Part shown: in pieces, positions 42,537 through 51,606 of the stretch
How the letters are laid out: the number at the start of each line of letters is the position of its first letter
Position numbering within the stretch: position 1 is the stretch's first letter
Assembly (NCBI RefSeq): GCF_002723955.1
Contig: NZ_BEWN01000001.1
Location: 558,001-622,000, forward strand
Source of the DNA: Gluconobacter frateurii
GTDB lineage: Bacteria; Pseudomonadota; Alphaproteobacteria; Acetobacterales; Acetobacteraceae
DNA length: 64,000 nucleotides
Reading direction: 5' to 3'
The notes under the pieces: model-generated
The model's input: only the letters and a program-made list of their open reading frames with translations
What the model was told of the DNA's origin: nothing
The model's database searches: none
Translations under genes and position numbers: made by a program

Positions 42537-44333
42537 ATGCATCCATACCGCACCCATGACTGTAGCGCCCTGCGTGAACAGGACGCCGGACAGACCGTCC
42601 GCCTGTCCGGCTGGGTGCACAGCAAGCGCGACCATGGTGGCCTGCTGTTCATCGATCTGCGTGACCATTATGGCGTAACACAGGTTGTTATCCCGGCTGG
42701 CACGGACCTGCTGGAAAAGGCAGAGCGTCTTCGCGTTGAGAGTGTCATTACCGTCACCGGCAAGGTTGTGGTCCGTCAGGGTTCCCAGCGGAACCCGAAC
42801 CTGCCGACGGGTGATATCGAAGTTCTTGCCGAAGAGCTGGAAGTCCGTTCCAACGCGGCTGTTCTGCCGTTCCAGGTGGCAGGTCAGGAAAACTACCCTG
42901 AAGAGCTGCGCCTGAAGTACCGCTACATCGACCTCCGTCGCGAGAAGATGCACCAGAACATCATGTTGCGTAGCCGGGTCATCACCAGCCTGCGTCAGCG
43001 CATGATCGAGCAGGGCTTCACTGAGTTCCAGACCCCGATCCTGACGGCGTCTTCCCCGGAAGGTGCGCGTGACTTTCTTGTGCCGGCGCGTCTGCATCCG
43101 GGCAAGTTCTACGCGCTTCCGCAGGCTCCCCAGCAGTTCAAGCAGCTTGCGATGGTGGCGGGTTTCGACCGTTACTTCCAGATTGCTCCGTGCTTCCGCG
43201 ATGAAGCCTCACGCGCTGACCGTAGCCCGGGCGAGTTCTATCAGCTCGACTTCGAGATGTCCTTCGTCACGCAGGAAGACGTCTTCACGGTTCTGGAGCC
43301 GGTTCTGGCTGGCGTCTTTAACGAATTCACGCCGGAAGGCTGGAAGATCACGGACGGTGCATTCCCGCGCATTCCGTATGCTGACGCCATGCGCGATTAT
43401 GGCTCCGACAAGCCGGATCTGCGTAACCCGCTGATCATCAAGGACGTGACGGATGCCTTCCGGGATTCCGGTTTTGGTCTGTTCGCCAAGATTGCAGCTT
43501 CTGGCGGCCAGATCCGTGCGATCCCGGCGCCGGGTGCAGGTGATCGTCCACGTGGCTTCTTTGACAAGCTGAATACTTGGGCGCGTGAAAGCGGCGCAGG
43601 TGGTCTGGGTTACATCATTTTCGAGGCAGAAGGTGGCAAGGGCCCGATTGCCAAGAACCTTGAAGCTGATCGCGTCGAGAGCATCCGTGAGATCTGCGGC
43701 CTGAAGGCTGGCGATGCCGTGTTCTTTGCTGCTGGCAAGGGTGACGAAGTTGCCAAGTTCTCCGGCGTTGTTCGCACCAAGGTGGCAACGGAGCTGGACC
43801 TCATCGAGAAGAACGCGTTCCGCTTTTGCTGGGTTGTGGACTTCCCGATGTTCGAGCTCAACGAAGAGACGGGCAAGGTCGACTTCTCCCATAACCCGTT
43901 CTCCATGCCGCAGGGTGGTCTGGAAGCACTGAACACCCAGGACCCGCTGACGATCAATGCCTACCAGTACGACATCGTCTGCAACGGTGTTGAACTGTCC
44001 TCCGGCGCAATCCGGAACCATCTGCCGGAAGTCATGCTGCGCGCCTTCGAGATCGCGGGTTATGGCCCAGAAGTTGTGGAAGAGCGCTTTGGTGGCATGC
44101 TGAACGCTTTCCGTTACGGCGCTCCGCCGCATGGTGGTGCAGCTCCGGGTGTGGACCGTATCGTGATGCTGCTGGCTGATGAGCCAAACATCCGTGAGGT
44201 CATTCTTTTCCCGCTGAACCAGAGCGGCGAAGACCTGATGATGGAAGCGCCGGCCCCGGTTGAGCCAGCCCGTCTGAAGGAACTGCATCTGGCGCTGGAT
44301 CTGCCGAAGCCAAAGCCTGCTGTCACAAAGTAA
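42537..44333 (+). CDS. aspS: aspartyl-tRNA synthetase
   Basis: Class II synthetase of 598 aa. An anticodon-binding OB fold (about 15-110) precedes motif 2 [19 protein letters not shown], the bacterial GAD insert, and motif 3 near the C-terminus ([14 protein letters not shown]). ATG at MHPYRTH was chosen with GAAGAGG upstream rather than the TTG 5 codons earlier. The window does not show whether it also charges tRNA-Asn; that depends on GatCAB encoded elsewhere. Confidence 0.97.
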   Translation: MHPYRTHDCSALREQDAGQTVRLSGWVHSKRDHGGLLFIDLRDHYGVTQVVIPAGTDLLEKAERLRVESVITVTGKVVVRQGSQRNPNLPTGDIEVLAEELEVRSNAAVLPFQVAGQENYPEELRLKYRYIDLRREKMHQNIMLRSRVITSLRQRMIEQGFTEFQTPILTASSPEGARDFLVPARLHPGKFYALPQAPQQFKQLAMVAGFDRYFQIAPCFRDEASRADRSPGEFYQLDFEMSFVTQEDVFTVLEPVLAGVFNEFTPEGWKITDGAFPRIPYADAMRDYGSDKPDLRNPLIIKDVTDAFRDSGFGLFAKIAASGGQIRAIPAPGAGDRPRGFFDKLNTWARESGAGGLGYIIFEAEGGKGPIAKNLEADRVESIREICGLKAGDAVFFAAGKGDEVAKFSGVVRTKVATELDLIEKNAFRFCWVVDFPMFELNEETGKVDFSHNPFSMPQGGLEALNTQDPLTINAYQYDIVCNGVELSSGAIRNHLPEVMLRAFEIAGYGPEVVEERFGGMLNAFRYGAPPHGGAAPGVDRIVMLLADEPNIREVILFPLNQSGEDLMMEAPAPVEPARLKELHLALDLPKPKPAVTK

Positions 44334-44357
44334 GCGTTCCCACTTTTGGAACGAACA

Positions 44358-44391
44358 AGCCGATGCTCCTGAAGGGGCATCGGCTTTTTTA
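44358..44391 (+). terminator. intrinsic terminator after aspS
   Basis: AGCCGATGC and GCATCGGCT form a perfect 9-bp stem, followed by a run of seven T residues, 24 bp after the aspS stop. Confidence 0.93.
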
Positions 44392-44460
44392 TTGGAAAAA
44401 CAGATTTACGAAGCGAGGTACAGAAATGTCTTGCTTCACGGCGTGTTCAATATCAGTCAT

Positions 44461-44482
44461 TTCCAGTCTGGTAGAACTGGAA
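44461..44482. promoter_or_regulatory. inverted repeat upstream of sugar porter
   Basis: TTCCAGT and ACTGGAA are exact 7-bp arms with an 8-bp spacer, 123 bp before the GTG of the sugar porter in a 214-bp AT-rich gap without a supported gene. It could be an operator for a local regulator. Confidence 0.35.
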
Positions 44483-44605
44483 AACTGTATTTGCATAGGC
44501 TCTGCCGATCTGTCTTCGTTCAAAACATGATTTTGAGGGTGGAAAAACTTTTGCATGGAATAACCGTTTCTTGAGGTATCTGTAGCGATCAAGAAAGGTT
44601 ATCCG

Positions 44606-46081
44606 GTGAGTAGCACCCTTCCAGAACGAGACGGCGGAACTGTGCAGGATCGTGTGCAGCAGGGGCGCCGGAATGCTTTTCTTTTTGCCGGAGCCGCCGG
44701 GCTCGCTGGCCTGATGTTTGGTCTGGATACAGGCGTGATCGCAGGGGCGCTCAAGTTCCTTGGGGCGGACCTGAAGGCAAATGACCGCGCATTGGAATGG
44801 GTCGTGTCGTCACTGATGCTCGGAGCGGCTGCAGGCTCCCTGTTGGCCATTCCGTTGTCCCATCATCGGGGACGGCGAGGCGCAATGTTCTATGCGGGGC
44901 TTCTGTTCCTGTTGGGAACGGCCCTCTGCTCGCTCGCTACGTCCATTCCCGTCATGATTGCCGGGCGCGTCTGTCTTGGATTGGGCGTCGGGTTCGCATC
45001 CTTTTCCGCACCGCTCTATATCGCTGAAATCACCGAAAAAAGCCGCCGTGGCAAGATGATCTCCATGTATCAGCTTGTCATTACGGCGGGGATGCTGCTG
45101 GCGCTTCTGTCAGACAGTCTGCTGTCCTACGGCGGCCACTGGCGCTGGATGCTGGGTATTCTGGCGGTGCCGACAGTCGTGTTTATTCTTGCGACGATGC
45201 AGGTTCCGTACTCTCCCCGCTGGCTGGCCATGCGTGGTCGACGCAGGGAAGCACATAAAGTTCTTCAACAGGTTCGTGGATCCAAGCAGCGCGCGACAGA
45301 GGAACTGAACCGGATTGAGGAAAATCTTCGCAAGTCGGAAGGGAATGGGTTTGCGCTCCTGAAGTCTTCACCCGGGTTCCGGAAAACCTTTGCACTCGGG
45401 ATCGGACTGCAGGTTTTTCAGCAGTTCGCAGGCATCAATATCCTGATGTATTACGCCCCGCATATTCTGGAGCACCTCGGTTTTTCCACGTCGGCCTCCG
45501 TCTGGTGCACGACACTTCTTGGTCTGGCCAATATGGTCTCAACGTTTGGAGCCATTCTGTTGATTGACCGCTGGGGGCGTCGTCCGCTTCTGCTGGTCAG
45601 TACGGTGGTGGCGTCTCTGAGTCTCGCCGTATTTGGCACGCTGCTCTACCTGCATGTCGGTGGGGTATTGGGGCAGATCGCCATCGTCAGCCTGCTGGTG
45701 CTGTTCATTCTTGGCTATGCTTTCGGAGAAGGGCCGATCCCCTGGACGATGTGCACCGAGATCCAGCCGATTCAGGGGCGCACATTGGCCATCGCGTGCT
45801 CGACATTTGCCAACTGGATGACCAACTGGCTCATCAGCAACGTTTTCCTCTCCGTGATGGGGGCAATCAATGATTACGGTGTGTTCTGGCTATTGGCGGG
45901 CTTCAATGCGGTGTTCTTCGTGATCGGGTATTTCTTCGTTCCAGAAACAAAAGACTGCTCGCTGGAAGATATTGAACACCGTGTCGAGGCTGGCCTGCCA
46001 TTGCGGGAAATCGGTCAGCCCAGTCGCCTAGAGACGGACTCAGCCATGGTCTTGCAGGCGCGAGAGACGCTCCCTGTCTGA
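44606..46081 (+). CDS. MFS sugar porter
   Basis: A proton-coupled monosaccharide transporter of 491 aa with twelve predicted helices (GalP/XylE/AraE type). Signatures: GLMFGLDTGVIAGAL in helix 1, RRGAMFYAG after helix 2, APLYIAEITEKSRRGKM (the PESPR-like loop appears later as PYSPRWLA), GLQVFQQFAGINILMYYAP in helix 7 and PETKDCSLEDIE at the end. The start is GTG with AAGAAAGG upstream. Specificity cannot be fixed; glucose, galactose, xylose or polyols are possible. Confidence 0.92.
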   Translation: MSSTLPERDGGTVQDRVQQGRRNAFLFAGAAGLAGLMFGLDTGVIAGALKFLGADLKANDRALEWVVSSLMLGAAAGSLLAIPLSHHRGRRGAMFYAGLLFLLGTALCSLATSIPVMIAGRVCLGLGVGFASFSAPLYIAEITEKSRRGKMISMYQLVITAGMLLALLSDSLLSYGGHWRWMLGILAVPTVVFILATMQVPYSPRWLAMRGRRREAHKVLQQVRGSKQRATEELNRIEENLRKSEGNGFALLKSSPGFRKTFALGIGLQVFQQFAGINILMYYAPHILEHLGFSTSASVWCTTLLGLANMVSTFGAILLIDRWGRRPLLLVSTVVASLSLAVFGTLLYLHVGGVLGQIAIVSLLVLFILGYAFGEGPIPWTMCTEIQPIQGRTLAIACSTFANWMTNWLISNVFLSVMGAINDYGVFWLLAGFNAVFFVIGYFFVPETKDCSLEDIEHRVEAGLPLREIGQPSRLETDSAMVLQARETLPV

Positions 46082-46171
46082 TACGAAGGGACCTTGTACC
46101 GGAGAGGTATTGTTTCAGGAAAGAGGGGCTTATGAGCATAATGGCTTCCAGAACGTCTGGAAGATTCCGGT

Positions 46172-46819
46172 ATGCCGCTCCCCGCTGAAATGTCCGTTCC
46201 TCGTCGTATCCGCCTGGCCGTGGAGTTTCTGGCTCTGTACGGGGGTGGGCCGCTTCTGATCCTGATGGAGCGTCGGGCTGGATTACTCTTCGGGATGATC
46301 TGGCTTGGCGCTCTTCTGGCATTTGTGTGGATGCGTCATGATCGCGCCGAACCGCATGTGCTTCCGGCCGAAATTCGGGAAATCTTCGTTAGATTTGCTG
46401 TTCTTGCGCCGCTCATAGCGCTGTTGACCTGGTTTCTCTGGCCCAACACCTTTCTCAGCCTCCCGCGACAGAAGCCGCTCTTCTGGCTGATGATCATGGG
46501 GTTGTACCCGTTGCTATCTGTCTGGCCTCAGGAAGTTCTGTACCGGGCATTTCTTTTCCGCCGATACAGTGCCGTTTTTGGGTCAACGGGTCGGACGGTT
46601 GTGGCAAGTGCCGCGGCTTTTGGGTTCGCGCATGTCATTTTCCTGAACTGGATTGCTGTTGTCATGACAGCGCTGGGTGGTCTGATCTTTGCACGGGATT
46701 ATGGGCGCCATCGGTCCCTGAAGCTGGTTTGTCTGGAACACAGCCTTTACGGGTGCCTGATTTTCACAGTGGGGTTGGGACGGTTCTTCTATACCGGTGC
46801 GGCCTGGCATCACGGTTGA
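46172..46819 (+). CDS. CPBP-family intramembrane metalloprotease-like protein
   Basis: A 215-aa membrane protein with six to seven helices. CPBP/Abi motifs are recognisable: WPQEVLYRAFLFRRY (usually EExxxR; here Gln-Glu, so the first Glu is replaced), FGFAHVIFLNW and CLEHSLYG. The family includes Rce1-like prenyl proteases and bacteriocin-immunity proteins. The second Glu, the Arg and both His are present, so activity is possible. ATG start, with a second Met six codons in. Confidence 0.75.
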   Translation: MPLPAEMSVPRRIRLAVEFLALYGGGPLLILMERRAGLLFGMIWLGALLAFVWMRHDRAEPHVLPAEIREIFVRFAVLAPLIALLTWFLWPNTFLSLPRQKPLFWLMIMGLYPLLSVWPQEVLYRAFLFRRYSAVFGSTGRTVVASAAAFGFAHVIFLNWIAVVMTALGGLIFARDYGRHRSLKLVCLEHSLYGCLIFTVGLGRFFYTGAAWHHG

Positions 46820-46942
46820 TGAGCGTTGTTACAGAGCGCAGCAGACAATCTTTTTTCTGCCACAACTCCGCCTGATCACCGCCTTGTGAGGTCCGCAAGG
46901 TGCACGTCTACGCAGCGCCTTTTGTGAAAGGAGTGAGACGTT

Positions 46943-47242
46943 ATGCTGAAACATCTATCGGGCTTGCTCGCCGTCTCTGCGCTTTTTGTCGGAGCCATGG
47001 CTCTGCCACCGCTGAGCGGAACCGCGTATGCCCAGTTCGTTCCCTACCAGGGGCCATATCGTCAGACGCCCCCTCCGCCACCTCGTCCCCCCGTTGAGCG
47101 CATTCCATCGCATGCACAGACCATGCAGTGGGTTCCGGGGCACTGGACATGGGTTGGAAACGGGTATCGGTGGACACCCGGCCATCTGGCTCGTGTCGTC
47201 CGCAGAGGGGCGCCACCGCCGGCGTATCGTTCACGGGGTTAA
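46943..47242 (+). CDS. YXWGXW-type secreted protein, 99 aa
   Basis: A periplasmic or outer-membrane small protein. It has a Sec signal ending ...TAYAQFVPY, a poly-Pro segment (QTPPPPPRPPVE) and a repeat of the WVPGHWTWVGNGYRWTPGH kind matching YXWGXW (BcpO-like) proteins found in many Proteobacteria. Function is unknown. A GAAAGGAG ribosome site precedes the ATG, and a strong terminator follows. Confidence 0.78.
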   Translation: MLKHLSGLLAVSALFVGAMALPPLSGTAYAQFVPYQGPYRQTPPPPPRPPVERIPSHAQTMQWVPGHWTWVGNGYRWTPGHLARVVRRGAPPPAYRSRG

Positions 47243-47249
47243 GTCAGAA

Positions 47250-47281
47250 AAGCCGCTCTTTCAGGGAGCGGCTTTTTTTTT
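47250..47281. terminator. bidirectional intrinsic terminator
   Basis: AAGCCGCTC and GAGCGGCTT form a perfect 9-bp stem with a 7-nt loop followed by a run of nine T residues. It lies between the YXWGXW gene and the convergent xth; its T-run favours the plus strand. Confidence 0.92.
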
Positions 47282-47283
47282 GT

Positions 47284-48054
47284 TCAGCGGAGGGTGACGA
47301 GCACCGGAACATGGTCGGATGCTTTTTCAGCGGCCCGTTCATCCCGATCAATTGTGAAAGACACGAGGCGCTCGGTCACGCGTGGGGACAGCAGGGCATG
47401 GTCGATGCGCAGACCCGAGTTTCGCTGAAAGGCTGCGGCCTGATAATCCCAGAACGTGTAGTGGCGCCCGGTAGGCTGGACGGCGCGCAGGGCGTCTGTC
47501 AGGCCAAGCCATTGCAGGCGGTTGAACGCAGCCCGTGTTTCAGGGCGTACCAATGCGTCGGTGGGGGAAAGGGCGCCGGGCGCAAGGTCTTCGTCCGTCG
47601 GGCAGACGTTGTAATCGCCAATGAAGGCGAAGGATTTTTCACTTTCAAGAAATGTCGTTGCCCGGTTGGCGAGTGCATCGAAGAACGCCATTTTCTTGGC
47701 ATAACCGTCTTCGCCGCCTGAATTTCCGTTGGGCAGATACAGATTGCCAATCGTGAGCCCATCCATGTCCGCTTCAATATAGCGGGCGGTCGGGTCTTCA
47801 AAACCGGGAAGGTGATGGGTCGTGACCTCGAACGGGCGACGGCCGATCAACGCAACACCATTATAGGCTTTCTGCCCGGTCGTGGCGACGTGCAGGCCTG
47901 CTTCATGGAAAACAGTCGGGAACTGGCTGTCCTCGCATTTGATTTCCTGAAGACAGAGCAGATCGCATTCCGGATGGCGTTCCAGCCAGTCCTGAACGAG
48001 ATGGGCGCGGGCGCGGATGGAATTGATGTTCCAGCTTGCGAAGGTAAAGGACAT
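47284..48054 (-). CDS. xth: exodeoxyribonuclease III
   Basis: AP endonuclease and 3' repair nuclease, 256 aa. The EEP-fold motifs appear in order: FASWNINSIRAR, LQEIKCED (metal Glu), NGVALIGR, LYLPNG (active Tyr), IGDYNVCP (Asp/Asn pair), and the C-terminal RIDHALLS with SDHVPVLV (catalytic Asp-His). The start MSFTFASWN was chosen over a longer frame. It is 4 bp downstream of erpA and probably co-transcribed. Confidence 0.96.
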   Translation of the reverse strand: MSFTFASWNINSIRARAHLVQDWLERHPECDLLCLQEIKCEDSQFPTVFHEAGLHVATTGQKAYNGVALIGRRPFEVTTHHLPGFEDPTARYIEADMDGLTIGNLYLPNGNSGGEDGYAKKMAFFDALANRATTFLESEKSFAFIGDYNVCPTDEDLAPGALSPTDALVRPETRAAFNRLQWLGLTDALRAVQPTGRHYTFWDYQAAAFQRNSGLRIDHALLSPRVTERLVSFTIDRDERAAEKASDHVPVLVTLR

Positions 48055-48058
48055 TCTA

Positions 48059-48403
48059 TCAGGCCAGCGAAAAGCTTGTGCCGCAGCCGCAGGCTGATGC
48101 GGCATTGGGGTTCGTAACCGTGAAATGCGCGCCCATCAGCTTGTCGACGAATTCCAGTTCGGCGCCTTCCAGAAGGTCGAGGCTGGTTTCGTCCACATAG
48201 ACCGTCGCGCCATCGCGTTCGATCAGAACGTCATCATCGTTCTTCGTGCGATCCAGCTTGAACTGGTACTGAAAGCCGTTGCAGCCACCGGCCAGCACGG
48301 CAACCCGCAGAGCCAGCCCTTCAGGTTCCGGCTGGGCGGAGATGATTTCCAGGATCCGCGCAGCAGCGCTGGCAGACATGGTGAAGGTGGGTGTGTCGGA
48401 CAT
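48059..48403 (-). CDS. erpA: iron-sulfur cluster insertion protein
   Basis: A-type Fe-S carrier of 114 aa. The three ligand cysteines are present: GGCNGFQYQF and SACGCGTSF near the C-terminus. The start MSDTPTFTMS was chosen; a longer upstream frame lacks conservation and would overlap the divergent dgt promoter region. In alphaproteobacteria erpA commonly neighbours dgt, as here. It delivers clusters to apo-proteins. Confidence 0.93.
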   Translation of the reverse strand: MSDTPTFTMSASAAARILEIISAQPEPEGLALRVAVLAGGCNGFQYQFKLDRTKNDDDVLIERDGATVYVDETSLDLLEGAELEFVDKLMGAHFTVTNPNAASACGCGTSFSLA

Positions 48404-48497
48404 GGCTCGTTCCTGGTTTCTGAAGCACTGCTGCAAGGCAGGACGGTTCTGGTCCTGATTATATGGCCTGACCACCCCCAAGGGCAAAGGGGTAGAG

Positions 48498-48525
48498 TTG
48501 CGTTGATACAGGCCTGTCGTAGAAT
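48498..48525 (+). promoter_or_regulatory. candidate promoter of the dgt operon
   Basis: TTGCGT (48498-48503), a 16-bp spacer and TAGAAT (48520-48525), 64 bp before the dgt ATG in the divergent erpA-dgt gap. It matches sigma-70 spacing and is the only good pair in the region. Confidence 0.45.
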
Positions 48526-48588
48526 GACACCTGTGATCCGACGAACAGCGTGCGTTCCGTGCCTGCGGCTCATCAGGGGAGTGTGTTG

Positions 48589-49752
48589 ATGGCTGCCATC
48601 TATGCGGTTCAGGAAAAAGGGAGCCGTGGCCGGCTTTATCCCGAGGTGGAAAGCCCGGTTCGCTCTCCCTGGCAGAGAGACAGGGACCGTGTTCTGCATT
48701 CCGCCGGGTTCCGCACATTGCAGTACAAGACGCAGGTTTTCATCAATCATGAAGGCGATTTCTTTCGCACTCGTCTGACGCATTCCCTCGAAGTGGCCCA
48801 GATTGCCCGTTCGATCGCCCGTAGTCTTGATCTGAATGAGGATCTGACGGAAGCGCTGGCTCTGGCGCATGATCTGGGGCACACGCCGTTTGGCCATGCC
48901 GGGGAGGACGCTCTTGCGCTGGCCATGCAGGACTGGGGCGGCTTCGATCACAATACGCAGTCCCTTCGTCTCGTGACGTCTCTGGAGACGCGGTATCACG
49001 CTTTTGATGGCCTGAACCTGACATGGGAAACGCTGGAGGGACTGGCCAAGCATAATGGCCCGGTAAAGCGTCCGACGCCTTATCTGGCTGAGTACGACGC
49101 ACGGCATCATCTGGATCTCAGCAGTTATGCTTCTGCCGAAGCGCAGGTTGCAGCCATGTCAGATGATATTGCCTATCACGGCCATGATCTGGATGACGGG
49201 CTACGGGCAGGGCTGCTGACGTTCGAAGATATTGAGGATCTGCCGCTCGTGGGCGATGCCCTTCGGGCCTCTCGCGAAATGGAACGCCGCACGGGTCGTG
49301 AAGCGATGGATCAGGCGCAGCGTGTCCGTCATGAAACCATTCGCGTGGTCATCAATGCGCTGGCCACGGATCTGACGGAGCAGACGCGCCGAAATCTTGA
49401 GGCTCTTGACCCGCAGTCAGCGGATGATATCCGTCATGCCGATCATGCGGTTGTGGCGTTCAGTCCGGGAATGCGGGAAAAGAACAAGGCGATCCGCAAA
49501 TTTCTTTACGCACGTATGTACCGTCACTGGCGGGTCAACCGTATGGCGCGGAAAGCCAAGATCGCACTGGCCGAAATCTTCACGATCCTTTCGGAAGAAC
49601 CGGGCCTTCTGCCAGACCCGCTCAAGGACCGCGCCAAAGCTGCGGATGACACGGAACGGCGGCGTCTGGTGGCGAATTATATCGCCGGAATGACCGATCG
49701 TTTCGCGATGGAAGAACATCGACGGTTGACGGACCTCTCCGTGCTGGGCTGA
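48589..49752 (+). CDS. dgt: dGTP triphosphohydrolase
   Basis: HD-domain enzyme that splits dGTP to deoxyguanosine and triphosphate, 387 aa. Metal-binding signature: RTRLTHSLEVAQIAR and LAHDLGHTPFGHAGEDAL, then the third conserved Asp in MSDDIAYHGHDLDDG. N-terminal SPWQRDRDRVLHSAGFRTLQYKTQVF is typical of the short alphaproteobacterial type. ATG at MAAIYAV was chosen. It is the first gene of the operon running to serS. Confidence 0.94.
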   Translation: MAAIYAVQEKGSRGRLYPEVESPVRSPWQRDRDRVLHSAGFRTLQYKTQVFINHEGDFFRTRLTHSLEVAQIARSIARSLDLNEDLTEALALAHDLGHTPFGHAGEDALALAMQDWGGFDHNTQSLRLVTSLETRYHAFDGLNLTWETLEGLAKHNGPVKRPTPYLAEYDARHHLDLSSYASAEAQVAAMSDDIAYHGHDLDDGLRAGLLTFEDIEDLPLVGDALRASREMERRTGREAMDQAQRVRHETIRVVINALATDLTEQTRRNLEALDPQSADDIRHADHAVVAFSPGMREKNKAIRKFLYARMYRHWRVNRMARKAKIALAEIFTILSEEPGLLPDPLKDRAKAADDTERRRLVANYIAGMTDRFAMEEHRRLTDLSVLG

Positions 49753-49797
49753 TAGAGCCTCTTCAAGACGTTACAGGTTACAGGACTCGAACTGAAA

Positions 49798-51606
49798 ATG
49801 GCCGCTGCACCCACTGCCCATACGACTGACTGCCTATTTGCCCGCACCAGAGACCAGGTGTGCGAGGCCCTGCGGTCTGTTGTCCCCGGCCTGCCGGAAG
49901 AGGTGGTGCAGCGCGTTGAAGTGACGCCGCCGCGTGATCCGTCCCACGGGCACATGGCCACGAACGCCGCCCTGCTGGCGGCCAAGCCTGCGAAGCGTAA
50001 GCCTGCCGATATTGCTGCCGAGCTGGTGCTGAAGCTCGCTGAACTGCCGGACGTCGATCATGCCGAAGCTGCAGGGCCGGGCTTCGTGAACATGACGCTC
50101 AAGCCGCATGTGCTTCAGGGCATCGCCAAGGCTGTTCTGGAAACAGGCGAGGCTTATGGCCGTTCCACAATGGGGCAGGGCACGCGCGTCAACGTGGAAT
50201 ACGTGTCCGCCAACCCGACTGGCCCGATGCATGTCGGTCACTGCCGTGGTGCCGTGGTGGGGGATGCGCTGGCTAATCTGCTTCAGGCAGCGGGTTTTGG
50301 CGTCACGCGTGAGTATTACATCAACGACGCCGGAACGCAGGTTGTGGCCCTCACATGGGCGACATACTGGCGTTATCTTCAGGCCATCGGCACGCAGATT
50401 GATGCCGAAACGTTCAGCCCGCTGACGCCGAACGGTCTTCAGTATCAGGGTGATTATCTGATCCCGGTGGCTGAGAGCATTGCTGCCAAGCATGGTCGCG
50501 CGCTGGCCAACGATGATGGTAGCCCGGCTGATCCGTCCGTCTGGTTCGAGATCGTCCGTCGGGAGGCGCTTGAGCAGATGATGGCGGCGATCCGTACGGA
50601 TCTTGAAGCCCTCGGCATTTCTCACGAAGTTTTTGCCAGCGAAGCTGAAACGCTTGCCAGTGGTCGTGTCGATGCAGCTATTGCCAAGCTTGAGAGCAAG
50701 GGGCTGCTGTACGAGGGCGTTCTGGAGCCACCAAAGGGCAAGATGCCGGAAGACTGGGAAGCCCGCCCGCAGACGCTGTTCCGGTCCACGGACTTTGGCG
50801 ACGATCAGGATCGTGCGCTTCGCAAGTCTGACGGCACAAACACCTATTTCGCCAATGACATCGGCTATCATGCCCAGAAGGCCGAGAATTCAGACGTTCT
50901 GATTGACGTGCTCGGCGCAGATCACGGCGGTTATGTGTCCCGGATGCGCGCAGCTATTTCGGCGCTGACGGATGGCAAGACCGGCTTTGAAGTCGTGATG
51001 TGCCAGATTGTTCGCGTTGTGAAGAACGGCGAGCCGGTGAAGATGTCCAAGCGTGCCGGCACGTTCGTGACGCTGCGTGATCTGCTGGACGAAGTCGGGC
51101 GTGATGCCGTGCGCTTCACGATGCTGACCCGCAAGGCCGACGCGCAGATGGAATTCGATCTGGATGCTGTCGTAGCTCAGACGCGCGATAATCCGGTCTT
51201 CTATGTTCAGTACGCCCATGCCCGTTGTCGTTCGGTGCTGCGCTCTGCCGAGACGATGTTCGGTGCCGACGCCGTGACGCCTGAGGCGCTGGCGAAGGTC
51301 GATCTTTCCGGTCTGTCTTCGGATGTAGAACTGGCTGTGCTGCACCGTATCGCGTCTTTCCCGCGTTCGGTGGAAGCTGCTGCTGCTGCGCGTGAGCCGC
51401 ATCGTATCGCGACGTATTGCATTGATCTGGCGTCTGACTTCCATGCTCTGTGGAATCGTGGACGTGAGGACACGACTCTGCGATTCCTTCATGAAAATGA
51501 TCGTGAGATGAGCCTGGCCAAGCTGGCTCTGGTCTCCGCAATCGCTGGAACGCTGCGGTGCGCACTGACCATTCTTGGCGTCGTTCCGGTGGAGGAAATG
51601 CGATGA
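49798..51606 (+). CDS. argS: arginyl-tRNA synthetase
   Basis: Class I synthetase, 602 aa. An N-terminal Add1 tRNA-recognition domain, the HIGH-like signature NPTGPMHVGHCRG, KMSKRAGT (KMSKS-like) and the C-terminal DALR anticodon domain (HRIATYCIDLASDFHALWN) are present. It follows dgt by 45 bp, and its stop overlaps the next ATG (ATGA). Confidence 0.97.
   Translation: MAAAPTAHTTDCLFARTRDQVCEALRSVVPGLPEEVVQRVEVTPPRDPSHGHMATNAALLAAKPAKRKPADIAAELVLKLAELPDVDHAEAAGPGFVNMTLKPHVLQGIAKAVLETGEAYGRSTMGQGTRVNVEYVSANPTGPMHVGHCRGAVVGDALANLLQAAGFGVTREYYINDAGTQVVALTWATYWRYLQAIGTQIDAETFSPLTPNGLQYQGDYLIPVAESIAAKHGRALANDDGSPADPSVWFEIVRREALEQMMAAIRTDLEALGISHEVFASEAETLASGRVDAAIAKLESKGLLYEGVLEPPKGKMPEDWEARPQTLFRSTDFGDDQDRALRKSDGTNTYFANDIGYHAQKAENSDVLIDVLGADHGGYVSRMRAAISALTDGKTGFEVVMCQIVRVVKNGEPVKMSKRAGTFVTLRDLLDEVGRDAVRFTMLTRKADAQMEFDLDAVVAQTRDNPVFYVQYAHARCRSVLRSAETMFGADAVTPEALAKVDLSGLSSDVELAVLHRIASFPRSVEAAAAAREPHRIATYCIDLASDFHALWNRGREDTTLRFLHENDREMSLAKLALVSAIAGTLRCALTILGVVPVEEMR

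Noticed and set aside
44389-44592. 67-aa frame between aspS and the sugar porter
   Set aside because: It lies in an AT-rich promoter region, overlaps the aspS terminator T-run, and an equally long frame exists on the opposite strand. Neither has a domain.
48404-48718. Upstream extension of the erpA frame (about 100 extra residues)
   Set aside because: The extension is low-quality sequence antisense to the dgt start and lies beyond the conserved A-type protein N-terminus.
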